In this document: piece by piece, positions 7,600-15,505 of the stretch
Numbering within the stretch: the stretch's first letter is position 1
How the letters are laid out: each line of letters starts with the position of its first letter
From: an uncultured Desulfobacteraceae bacterium
GTDB lineage: Bacteria > Desulfobacterota > Desulfobacteria > Desulfobacterales > UBA5852
DNA: 64,000 bases
Assembly: GCA_913060875.1 (NCBI GenBank)
Contig: CAJXSL010000002.1
Span: 310,001 to 374,000 of the forward strand
Direction of reading: 5' to 3'
Position numbers and translations under genes: made by a program
Notes under the pieces: model-generated
Databases searched by the model: none
What the model was told of the DNA's origin: nothing
Seen by the model: only the letters and a program-made list of their open reading frames with translations

Positions 7600-8499
7600 C
7601 TACAACCGCCTGGCGTTACGACATTTGGCCTCAATCTGCTCACAGACCAGCCGAATCGTTTTGTGGGATAAGCGGTGGCCCTGGAAACGTTTGATGGCCT
7701 CGCCAATGGCGGCCGGTTCCGTGACCATAACGGTCGTTGGCTGCAAGGTCTTTATCTGCCATCCCGGAATCGTCAGGATCGATTGAACGGCAAGCGCCTC
7801 CCCGGTGGCTGTCAACAGCCATTTGGCCAGCCAGGTAGCCTGAAAAGTGGCGTAGGAGACAATGCGGGTATCATCCTTTTTCCCGAAACGAATCTGCGCT
7901 CCATCCACGGTCAGCCATTTATCCCGGCCTTGGCCAAATTGGGGCATAACTTTGGTGGTGACGGTAAAAACGCCGTTGGGCCCGATAATGATCTGGTCGA
8001 TATGAAATCGATCCGTGGGAAAATCATAATAGATCCGGTAGCCTTCCGGCGCCAGACGACTGACTTCCTGGGCAACGGCCATCTGGCCTTCGTAGGCCAT
8101 GTAAAGTCGGCGTTGCCGCGCTTTCAGCCGTTTGATCTTGTTTGTCACGTACAGGATAAAACCGGCACTGATAACACCGAAATAAACGGTATCCATCCAG
8201 TTTAATTCCAGAAACAGGAAGTGGACGTAGGAAAGTAGCGCGGCATAAAGGGCCAGGGGAATCGCGCCCAGGGCAGCGCCATAGGCCCCGATTTCGCCCG
8301 TGGTCCGGTCAATACGCCGGCGCATGGATTCACCCGGGCTGCGCAGAGCGGGAATATTCAGATAGCGCCTCCGGGCGTTCGCACGTACGTCCACCAGATG
8401 GTGATGCAAGGTCGCCAGCATCAGTACCAGCAAACCAAAAAGCAGCACCAACGGCAACAGCCAGCTCATTTTTTCAATCAAAGCGATCATCTGATTCAT
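7600..8499 (-). CDS. NERD-domain membrane protein
   Basis: The 299-residue product has a hydrophobic N-terminal helix (residues 12-30), two further membrane helices around 75-95 and 105-120, then a basic linker and a cytoplasmic domain. The domain contains HIDQIIIGPNGVFTVTTK (about 168-185), typical of NERD (nuclease-related) domains, with a trailing WLTVDGAQIRFG and a QA.WL repeat-like stretch. NERD domains are thought to be nuclease folds, but the function of membrane-bound versions is not established. It converges with the upstream MBL-fold gene with only a short gap, so it is not in that operon. Confidence 0.78.
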   Translation of the reverse strand: MNQMIALIEKMSWLLPLVLLFGLLVLMLATLHHHLVDVRANARRRYLNIPALRSPGESMRRRIDRTTGEIGAYGAALGAIPLALYAALLSYVHFLFLELNWMDTVYFGVISAGFILYVTNKIKRLKARQRRLYMAYEGQMAVAQEVSRLAPEGYRIYYDFPTDRFHIDQIIIGPNGVFTVTTKVMPQFGQGRDKWLTVDGAQIRFGKKDDTRIVSYATFQATWLAKWLLTATGEALAVQSILTIPGWQIKTLQPTTVMVTEPAAIGEAIKRFQGHRLSHKTIRLVCEQIEAKCRNARRL

Positions 8500-8652
8500 C
8501 TACCACGATTACCATAGCATACCGAGAACCCCGAACGGGAAACAGCCCTGCCGCCACCGGATCACACGTCCAGACGGCCTGGGCGGCCAAAAGCCGTCCG
8601 GGGCTGGCCTGCACAGCCCCATGATCGATGCCGACAACAGGCACACAAATGT

Positions 8653-8681
8653 TTGACATGTCAGGTCATTTAGCCTATTCT
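8653..8681 (+). promoter_or_regulatory. Sigma-70 promoter upstream of the 145-aa hypothetical protein
   Basis: TTGACA (8653-8658) and TATTCT (8676-8681) are separated by exactly 17 bases. The predicted start is about 35 bases before the ATG at 8725. Confidence 0.6.
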
Positions 8682-8724
8682 GCTCAAAAGTGCTATTGAT
8701 TTCTTACATTTGGCCGGCCATAGA

Positions 8725-9162
8725 ATGAATTCGCCTGATTTTGAAAAATACAAAACCATATGCATGCGCATCGGTTTAAACATCCCGACGGCTAACCAAT
8801 GGGCGTGGGACGAAAAATTCAATCATGCGCTTGTGGTATTCGAAAAAGAAGATTTGGAACTGATCCTCCTGCCCATTGCCCTCGAATTCGAGCAGACATG
8901 GGATTTTGCAACCATTGACGATTCTTCCCGCCTTGTCTATGACTTTATCCAGTCGGGATTCGGGCTGATGCCGGGTCAAAACCTATTCATTGCAGCCGAT
9001 GACAAAGCCGCCGGCATGCTGCTTTATGCCACATGCTGGCCTTGGGGAGATGGCGACAAATTTTCCCTGAGGGTCGGCATGTTCAGCGAAAGTCAAAATT
9101 CCCCGGATCCTCAGACCACCAAAGCGCTGTTAAGCGAATGGTTCGACATCCGCTCGATATAG
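8725..9162 (+). CDS. Hypothetical protein, 145 aa
   Basis: The protein begins MNSPDFEKYKTICMRIGLNIPT and is acidic and soluble with several Trp and Phe residues (ANQWAWDEKF, ATCWPWGDGDKF). No known motif, signal peptide or membrane helix is visible. A well-spaced sigma-70 promoter lies upstream, but the ATG has no obvious ribosome-binding site and the message may have a short leader. A TTG five codons upstream is the alternative start. It converges with the nucleotidyltransferase-like gene with a 12-base gap. Family not recognised. Confidence 0.65.
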   Translation: MNSPDFEKYKTICMRIGLNIPTANQWAWDEKFNHALVVFEKEDLELILLPIALEFEQTWDFATIDDSSRLVYDFIQSGFGLMPGQNLFIAADDKAAGMLLYATCWPWGDGDKFSLRVGMFSESQNSPDPQTTKALLSEWFDIRSI

Positions 9163-9174
9163 CCTAACCGACTC

Positions 9175-9732
9175 TCATCGTTCATTAAACAGGTCCTGCC
9201 GAACGATCTTGTCACTGAAGCGTTTCAACGGTCCCCGGCGTTCACGGGCATAATCAACAACCCGCTGCCACCAATCAGCTCCCAGTAAAACCTGGTGCAC
9301 GGCGTAGTCCCGCTGGTCCTCCCGGCCATCGATTTCTATCTGCTCGATGCCAAACGACCGATAATTGGCACCCAGCAGCAGGCAGGCAGCGACGACACGA
9401 CCGGCACGCCGTTCGATCAACTGGTTTCCATAAAGTTTGGAAAGCGCCACGGGCCGGCTGTCATAGCGCAGGGAGCGGGCAATTTCGGTCAGGGTATGCA
9501 CACGCATCCGCGTTATTTCGGTGGGGTAGTCATAGTTTCTGCTTTCAAAAATTTGTGGCGTCTGATCTCCCACCACCAGCAAGTCAATGTCTTTGGGCGC
9601 CCCAGCCACGGGAATCCCGGCCCGCATGCGCGCCGTCGATCCAAAGAGCAGCACCGCACGCGGACGAAATTCTTCCAGATCCCCCACAATCCGGGACAGA
9701 ATTGTATCGATGTCAGGCGAATTGCCCACCAT
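9175..9732 (-). CDS. Nucleotidyltransferase-fold protein
   Basis: The 185-residue protein shows the Pol-beta-like nucleotidyltransferase signature: AVLLFGSTARMRAG near residues 26-40, followed by KDIDLLVVGD (about 47-56), giving the GS and DxD metal-binding residues. The remainder is helical and basic. Small nucleotidyltransferases of this type include MNT antitoxin partners of HEPN toxins and antibiotic adenylyltransferases. No HEPN-like gene is adjacent: the neighbours are a hypothetical (convergent) and a lytic transglycosylase (divergent). It therefore stands alone and its substrate is unknown. Confidence 0.72.
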   Translation of the reverse strand: MVGNSPDIDTILSRIVGDLEEFRPRAVLLFGSTARMRAGIPVAGAPKDIDLLVVGDQTPQIFESRNYDYPTEITRMRVHTLTEIARSLRYDSRPVALSKLYGNQLIERRAGRVVAACLLLGANYRSFGIEQIEIDGREDQRDYAVHQVLLGADWWQRVVDYARERRGPLKRFSDKIVRQDLFNER

Positions 9733-10054
9733 GACCCGTTCCCGTCAGGTTTGTCTTTCTTGGATCTCCCGTTTGCTTGGAAAAAGAAAATCGGTTTTCA
9801 AAGACGGCAAAAAGCGCTTCTTGATGAGGGTCGCCCCGGCCTCAACTGTAACATTTTGTACACATAACATCCCGAGTTGTTTAGGATCGATCCCCTTAAT
9901 ACCTAAAAACGACAGCACTTTATTGGTTAAAATCCTTGATGTCATAGGGCCGGCACACAGGGTATGGTTTTTGCTTTCTATCCTCCGGACATGCTGCCCG
10001 GTCCCGTTACGTGATGGATCCGGTGTCAACATTGTTCCTTGCGGAGGAGGGAAA
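9733..10054. other. Divergent intergenic region
   Basis: These 322 bases separate the leftward nucleotidyltransferase-like gene from the rightward transglycosylase gene. An open frame spans the interval but it lacks gene-like features and the true start downstream is clear. No confident promoter or RNA was found. Confidence 0.4.
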
Positions 10055-11398
10055 ATGACAAAGCCGCGTCGCTGGCGCACGATATTAGGAATCCTGGTGT
10101 TGACCGGCACGCTTGTGGGTCTGCTCACACCGGGGCCTTGTCCCGCCGAAACCTTTCCGATCCCTGTGGAGATTCAGCCGGCGGTACAGTTCTGGCTGTC
10201 CATATATACGCGCTACGATTTGACGCAGGGCGTGGTGCATGACAGCCGGCATCCGGAAATCATTTACGGTGTGATTGAACTGGAACACCCGGACGCCCCC
10301 AATGCGCACCGCATCAATCGCCGTCGTATGCGCGACGCACGTCAAACCTACAGGCGGATCCTGGATCGATTGATCGCATCTCCCGCCCGTGATGACCCGC
10401 ATCTCCGCCAAATCGCCGCATTGTTCCCTGAAGCCACGCCCGATTTCCTCCAGCGGGCCAAACGCCGCATTCGATGTCAAGTCGGTCAGCGCGACCGCTT
10501 TCATGACGGGCTGGCAAGGGCCGCACCCTATATCGATACCATTCGCACCATATTCCGCAACGCCGGGCTGCCGGAAGATCTTGCTTGCCTGCCGCACGTG
10601 GAATCTTCTTTTAACACCCGCGCTTACAGCAAATACGGAGCCGCCGGTATCTGGCAGTTTACCCGAAAAACAGGCCGCCACTTTTTGCAGATCAATCACG
10701 CGATAGACGAACGGTTGGATCCCGAACGTTCCTCTGAAGCAGCCGCTCGGTTGCTTAAAATCAATTTTGATAAACTTGGGAGCTGGCCGTTGGCCATTAC
10801 CGCCTACAATCACGGTATTGCCGGTATGCGGCGCGCCAAACGCCGCCACAGAACGTATGCCGCCATCTTTCAGAATTACCGCAGTCGCCGGTTTCGCTTT
10901 GCTTCCCGTAATTTCTACCCGGAATTCCTTGCTGCCCGTCAAGCGGCCGTCAATGCCCACCTTTATTTTGACGATCTGCCCTCGGCTGGAGCGCGTCCAA
11001 CCATTGCGATGCCACTTGACGGTTTTGTATCATTCGCAGCCGTTCGGCATCATTTCCAGATGGAAGCGGATCTTCTTCGCCAGCTCAACCCCGCCTTGAG
11101 GCCTTCTGTCTTGAAGGGGCTTCAATACATCCCCCGGGGCTATCGCCTGCGTCTTCCCGCCCATGAGTGGCAAAACCGGCTGGCTTACAATTCACGCCTC
11201 CCGGACGGCCTCCTGAAGCGCCGGCAAAAGGCCAGCCCGATCTACCGGGTGCGCCGAGGCGACACCCTCACGACCATAGCCAACCGCCACAACCTGAAAG
11301 TCGCCGATCTCATCGCGGCCAACAATCTGCCCAAACGCGGCAATCGCATTTATGTCAATCAGAAACTAAGGCTGCCCATTGGGGATAATCGGTTATGA
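10055..11398 (+). CDS. MltD-like membrane-bound lytic murein transglycosylase with LysM
   Basis: The enzyme cleaves the glycan strands of peptidoglycan in the periplasm, leaving 1,6-anhydro ends. The 447-residue protein has an N-terminal signal (residues 1-31, ending PCPAE), a helical spacer, an SLT domain (about 160-290) with catalytic Glu183 in the HVESSFN motif and the matching GAAGIWQF and ITAYNHGIAG motifs. A C-terminal LysM module (about 398-443, YRVRRGDTLTTIANRHN) binds glycan. ATG 10055 follows GGAGGAGG and gives the signal peptide; the frame is open much further upstream but not coding there. E. coli MltD is similar in size and has a lipobox, which is not clear here. Confidence 0.92.
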   Translation: MTKPRRWRTILGILVLTGTLVGLLTPGPCPAETFPIPVEIQPAVQFWLSIYTRYDLTQGVVHDSRHPEIIYGVIELEHPDAPNAHRINRRRMRDARQTYRRILDRLIASPARDDPHLRQIAALFPEATPDFLQRAKRRIRCQVGQRDRFHDGLARAAPYIDTIRTIFRNAGLPEDLACLPHVESSFNTRAYSKYGAAGIWQFTRKTGRHFLQINHAIDERLDPERSSEAAARLLKINFDKLGSWPLAITAYNHGIAGMRRAKRRHRTYAAIFQNYRSRRFRFASRNFYPEFLAARQAAVNAHLYFDDLPSAGARPTIAMPLDGFVSFAAVRHHFQMEADLLRQLNPALRPSVLKGLQYIPRGYRLRLPAHEWQNRLAYNSRLPDGLLKRRQKASPIYRVRRGDTLTTIANRHNLKVADLIAANNLPKRGNRIYVNQKLRLPIGDNRL

Positions 11399-11426
11399 TG
11401 GCTGAGGTGGTTCGGGTGGGATCTTA

Positions 11427-11446
11427 GCCTTGCGCAAGGCCTTTTT
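11427..11446 (+). terminator. Weak hairpin with T run after the transglycosylase gene
   Basis: GCCTT-GCGC-AAGGC followed by CTTTTT lies 30 bases after the stop codon. The stem is only five base pairs, so termination is uncertain. Confidence 0.35.
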
Positions 11447-11675
11447 CAAGTAATTTGGTCGCATTGCATCCAGGCGGGTGGCCTTGGTCATTCCAGCGGG
11501 AGCATGGATGGGTTGGATCGTGGACGATAACGGTTACGCTTCCCGGCAGAAATCAGGCGCGATGGTGTGCGGGCGCAGACGCCGTTGCCGGGGCCGTTCT
11601 CCGATCCCGGAAGGGGTAGCGGTTCTAGCCCGGATATTTCAGGCGTTCGCGATGTTCATGGGCAAGGCATCCGGG

Positions 11676-13718
11676 CTAGTTCGGCAATAGACAGGCTTCC
11701 GGTGCCCGGCGAAGGGTTCGGGAGGCAACCGGGCGGCCGAAGCCGATGCGAAACAGCATGACATGACCTTCCGGGCTGTCGGGCGCCACATCGAATATGT
11801 CGTGATACGATTGCCAGAGGGAACAGAGCATGCGTTTCTGCTTGGCGTCGAATGCATCCAGTTGCCTCATCCGCCAACGCATCCAGAACAAGGTAATCGC
11901 CGTCATGGGCTGGAAAGAGAGCCCCATTCGTGTGGCTGTCAGCCACAGCCGTTCTAAAGCACGGCCGCCCTCGACAATGGTTGTGGAGCGGGTATCCGGA
12001 CATTTGAGCAACCCCACCAATGGGGCTTGCACAATCCCCTGATAGGAAATCAGGGGCACAATGCGGGACAGCCCCAAGCGGTTGAAGACACGCATGGCCG
12101 ACCACGTCCGGGTCATCCGCAAGAACCACTCCCCCCCCCTTCCGGCCTCGAGGTTCTTCAGCGGAAAGCCGTCTCGTGCCTGGCTTGCCGCTTTATCGTC
12201 AAACCGGATCATCCGTATGAGATGTTCATGCAAGGCACGCGTTTCCACCCGGATCCGGTCCGCCCGATAGACCAGTCCGGCAATGGTACGGATAGCCTCT
12301 TTGGTGTGGTAAAGCTTCAGTTCCATCTCCGGATAACAATCCAGACTCCGGATAAGACCGATCATCCATTCCGGCGGCAAACCGCGCCGCCGGTAGCGGG
12401 TCCGGTTGGTATGACGCTCCCAGATAAACCGCTGCAAGGGGTCTTCTTCATTGTCCGACCGGTGAAAACGAACGGTCGCCAGGCAATCTGGGGATTTTCC
12501 TTCCGGTCGATAGGCCACTTCGCCTTCCAGGCCATAACGGCTGGCCGCCAGCAAAAGGTTTTCCAGGGCCGCACCACAGGCAATTTTCGACGCCACCTGA
12601 TTGACATTGAAAAGCGAGTTGTCCGCATCCGGCCGCAGCAGCACATCGATGCGGTTCTTCCCGGTGATGAAATTCCACGGCTGGCAGTTGTCACCCGATG
12701 GCGCCTGGATGGCCGCACGCAGGATATAATCCATAACGGCATCGGGAATGTCCCCCCCCGCATCCGTGACCAGGGGCGATCGGGGCGGCTCGGCGGCAAC
12801 TGCGTTCGACCCTTTGCGCAGCGCCCTTTTCATGGCCTTGAGTTTGAGCCTCTGCAGCGGGTTGCGATTGCCGAAAGGTAAATATCCCTGGTGGAAACGG
12901 CGGGCATAGGGATCATATTGAGCATAGTGGGGGACCGGACGCATGCCTTCATGTCCCAGCAAAATGCGCAGCACTTCGGCAGCCGCGGTCGCGGCACAGT
13001 TTTCACAGCCGGCCCCCAGGGAAGGGCCCTGACGCTTGGCCCAATCGATGGAACGGGGATCAATATAGCGCCGATGCGTCGCCCGGGGCGCCAGTCCGGC
13101 CATGAAGGCCAGCAGTTGCTCGTCCAGGGTCATGTCATCGTGGATATCGAAATAGTCATCAAAGCGCATGCCGCGATCGGGCGCGAACACCAGCATGGCC
13201 GCGCTATAGCCCAGAGGACCGGCCGTGACCACAGGTATGCGCTTTGTCCGGGCCTGATTGAATACCATACGGCGGATCTCAAAGTTAAAAAAATCAATAC
13301 CGTCCACGACAATGTCGACGCCATCCAGAAAGGCATGCACATTCTGTTGGGCAACCCCTTGGGGAAACGCCTGGATCTCAAGATAGGGGTTGATGTTCAT
13401 GGCTTCTTCCATCATCACATCGAGTTTGGAACGGCCCAGATGGCTGGTTTTGGCGCCATACTGCCGGTTCAGATTGACGGGCTCGAAAACATCAAAATCC
13501 GCCAGATGAAAACAGCCGATCCCCAGTCGGGCCAGGGTCACCAGGTGGGCGCCACCGACCCCGCCCAATCCGGGAATAGCCACTGTGGCATTCATCAGAC
13601 GGTCCTGTTCCGCGGCGGTAATGAAACCGATATTGCGTGACAAGGCCTCCTCGAGGTAGTGGTATTTATTTTGGTAGCCAAGTGCCCGCAATTTAGCGAC
13701 ATGGGCGAGATGATCCAT
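11676..13718 (-). CDS. E1/ThiF-like adenylyltransferase fused to nitroreductase (Rv1355c-like)
   Basis: This 680-residue protein joins two enzyme folds. Residues about 25-290 are an E1/ThiF/MoeB domain with nucleotide loop GLGGVGG (50-56), DFDVFEPVNLNRQYG (74-88) containing the ATP-binding Asp and Arg, and VVDGIDFF (137-144). Residues about 325-660 are nitroreductase-like, starting YILRAAIQAPSGDNCQPW, the FMN-binding entry. The pairing resembles mycobacterial Rv1355c. E1 domains adenylate or cyclodehydrate peptides, and nitroreductases such as McbC oxidise azolines; whether this fusion does either is inference. The start has GGGAGA ten bases upstream. An acyltransferase-Crp fusion lies upstream on the same strand, separated only by a repeat element. 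Confidence 0.82.
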   Translation of the reverse strand: MDHLAHVAKLRALGYQNKYHYLEEALSRNIGFITAAEQDRLMNATVAIPGLGGVGGAHLVTLARLGIGCFHLADFDVFEPVNLNRQYGAKTSHLGRSKLDVMMEEAMNINPYLEIQAFPQGVAQQNVHAFLDGVDIVVDGIDFFNFEIRRMVFNQARTKRIPVVTAGPLGYSAAMLVFAPDRGMRFDDYFDIHDDMTLDEQLLAFMAGLAPRATHRRYIDPRSIDWAKRQGPSLGAGCENCAATAAAEVLRILLGHEGMRPVPHYAQYDPYARRFHQGYLPFGNRNPLQRLKLKAMKRALRKGSNAVAAEPPRSPLVTDAGGDIPDAVMDYILRAAIQAPSGDNCQPWNFITGKNRIDVLLRPDADNSLFNVNQVASKIACGAALENLLLAASRYGLEGEVAYRPEGKSPDCLATVRFHRSDNEEDPLQRFIWERHTNRTRYRRRGLPPEWMIGLIRSLDCYPEMELKLYHTKEAIRTIAGLVYRADRIRVETRALHEHLIRMIRFDDKAASQARDGFPLKNLEAGRGGEWFLRMTRTWSAMRVFNRLGLSRIVPLISYQGIVQAPLVGLLKCPDTRSTTIVEGGRALERLWLTATRMGLSFQPMTAITLFWMRWRMRQLDAFDAKQKRMLCSLWQSYHDIFDVAPDSPEGHVMLFRIGFGRPVASRTLRRAPEACLLPN

Positions 13719-13755
13719 GGCAGCACGGTCTCCCTCTGTAGACTCCGTTTATCCT

Positions 13756-13967
13756 AGTGCCCATCCATAAGTGGCATCTTTCGGCCCCTGGCGGCGTTCT
13801 CGCTCGTTTTCAATCCTCGCAATAGCGGACTATTCCTCCGGTTGACACCCACCGACCGGAATCGATTAGATGGGAAGTCCCGTCAAGCGGGATTATATCC
13901 CGCGGAGCGGGAAATCGCGCTCGGGCCTTGCCAGGAACCAAAACCTACCATTTATGGACGGATCCTA
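13756..13967. repeat. Terminal-inverted-repeat element, copy B (about 212 bp, inverted, expanded)
   Basis: This copy lies in the opposite orientation to copies A, C and D: it begins AGTGCCCATCCATAAGTGG and ends CCATTTATGGACGG. Outer blocks match the family (GGCCCCTGGCGGCG, GGGCCTTGCCAGGAACC). The centre is longer than in the 144-bp copies and carries extra short inverted repeats (GTCAAGCGGGATTATATCCCGC). It sits between the acyltransferase-Crp gene and the E1-nitroreductase gene, so it could affect read-through between them. Confidence 0.75.
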
Positions 13968-14031
13968 TCCTAACAAGACGAATGGGCAGAAAAAGCCCCA
14001 TCTGCGCCCCGTTAGCCAGCCCCCTTTTCCT

Positions 14032-15192
14032 TCAGGGGGCTCCAATCTGGGCCAGAAGCCTCTCCTGATTACTCACGGCCAGGGACCCGCTGTCGTGATC
14101 GGCAGTTATCCATTGCGCCTGTTCCCAGGCCGACATGATATCCTGAAAGGCATGGCCCCCGATGCCGCATTGGCGGCTCAGCCATTGCATATCCACGGGG
14201 AGTTTACCGCGGTGAGAGCTGTCCACCAGAATACGGGCCGCCAGAGAGGCGGGCGGATTGATGTGGCGCCCTTCGATTTGGTGCCGCAAACGGGTGCCCA
14301 GCAATTCCAGCACACGCAAGGCGCGCTCCTGGTTCGAACGCAGTTGCTGCAACAGTTCTTTGCGGGTCCAAACCATCACATCGGCCTCAACGGAGTTGGC
14401 GACCACCGTGGATGTCCGCGGTCCGCCATCCAGCAGCGAAAGTTCGCCGAATATCTGCCCCGGTCCGAACATGGTGCTCATGGCCGACGGGGCACCGACG
14501 GGGCCTTCCTCCATCACGCGAACCGATCCCCGCATCATTAAAAAGGCCTCCTCGCCGATTTCGCCCTTCCGGATGATGACTTCATCCTTGCGGTAAATGC
14601 GGCGCTCGTTGGAATCGGCCAGGATCATGCCGGAAGGATCATCAAATGTCTCCCGGCTTCCGGGAGGCAGCTTGCTAAGATCGACGTGGACGGGCAGCAT
14701 GGCCACTTGTAGTGCCTCGCATTGGAATTCAGGCCCGATGGCATGCGCCCCCACGATTCGCGAAAGCATGGGCAGGACGGGTGGGTGCAGGGTTGCCAGG
14801 ACGTGGCGGGCGCCATTTTTGCGCATTTCCCGAAAGCACATCTTGATGAGACCAATCACCAGACCGGGATGCCGTCGGTATTTCCGCGTGCAGCATAGCC
14901 ATCCGATGCACGCACAGGGGTCGTTCAGAGTCTGGCGAAAGGGGGTAAAATCGTAAAAATCGTCCGCCGGAAAGCCCACATGATTTTCCATGATCACCCG
15001 AATGCTGCCAATGGGTTGGGAATCATCGTAGGCCAGAACATTGATGGTCTCCGCAAAACTGTCGTACTGATCTATGATGTGATCGTCCGAACTTTGAAAA
15101 CGCCGCTCTTCTTCCACAAACACCTGGTGGCGGAAACGATAAACTTCAGCCTTCGCGGCGCTCGACTGTGCAATTTTCAATCGAATCGGCAT
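14032..15192 (-). CDS. FeeM-like N-acyltransferase fused to a Crp-type cNMP-binding, winged-helix regulator
   Basis: The 386-residue protein has an N-terminal GNAT/autoinducer-synthase-like domain (residues about 1-185): YRFRHQVFVEEERRF, DQYDSFAETINVLAYDD, GSIRVI and a helical core. This matches N-acyl amino acid synthase (FeeM) and PEP-CTERM-associated acyltransferases. A cyclic-nucleotide-binding fold follows (about 200-320; FGELSLLDGGPRTSTV with the conserved PR), then a Crp-like winged helix (about 325-386; WLSRQCGIGGHAFQDIM). It may make an acyl product and regulate genes in response to a ligand. Start ATG 15190-15192 has AGGAGG eight bases upstream. The E1-nitroreductase fusion follows on the same strand. 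Confidence 0.78.
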   Translation of the reverse strand: MPIRLKIAQSSAAKAEVYRFRHQVFVEEERRFQSSDDHIIDQYDSFAETINVLAYDDSQPIGSIRVIMENHVGFPADDFYDFTPFRQTLNDPCACIGWLCCTRKYRRHPGLVIGLIKMCFREMRKNGARHVLATLHPPVLPMLSRIVGAHAIGPEFQCEALQVAMLPVHVDLSKLPPGSRETFDDPSGMILADSNERRIYRKDEVIIRKGEIGEEAFLMMRGSVRVMEEGPVGAPSAMSTMFGPGQIFGELSLLDGGPRTSTVVANSVEADVMVWTRKELLQQLRSNQERALRVLELLGTRLRHQIEGRHINPPASLAARILVDSSHRGKLPVDMQWLSRQCGIGGHAFQDIMSAWEQAQWITADHDSGSLAVSNQERLLAQIGAP

Positions 15193-15505
15193 GGATTGAT
15201 CCTCCTCTGACCAGCATTCCCGATAAACAGCCCGCCACCTGCGCCCACCCACAATGGACCTTCGTAAGAGGTGCAAGCTGCAAAATTTGCGCCTGATACA
15301 GCATTGTGCTTTTGGGTCGGCCCAAAAGGGCCCGGCCGGTTGTTTGATCCGCCAAATGCTTCACTTTTTTATGTACGGTGCAGGCTGAAACAAGGAGGTC
15401 GGCCGATGGGGTGGTATTGGCATCATTCCCGGCAGGTATGGCTGTCCTGAAAGTGTATATCAATGTATACAACGTGCGATTTTTTTTACAGGGACGGGCA
15501 GTGTT
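15193..15505. promoter_or_regulatory. Upstream region of the acyltransferase-Crp gene with a TGTATA-N6-TATACA palindrome
   Basis: The 313-base gap holds no gene. TGTATA at 15454-15459 and TATACA at 15466-15471 form an inverted repeat, in the size range of Crp-family operators though not the canonical sequence. Autoregulation by the fused winged helix is a guess from position. Confidence 0.35.

Noticed and set aside
8474-8659. Minus-strand frame of 61 codons upstream of the NERD-domain gene
   Set aside because: It overlaps the start of the NERD-domain gene and a promoter region and has no start signal.
9587-10054. N-terminal extension of the lytic transglycosylase gene
   Set aside because: The frame stays open, but the internal ATG at 10055 has a very strong ribosome-binding site and begins a signal peptide; the extension overlaps the divergent gene.
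13985-14030. Terminator after the acyltransferase-Crp gene (GGGC-GCAGA / TCTGCCC and CCCCCT / AGGGGG stems)
   Set aside because: The stems are short or bulged and not followed by a T run on the minus strand.
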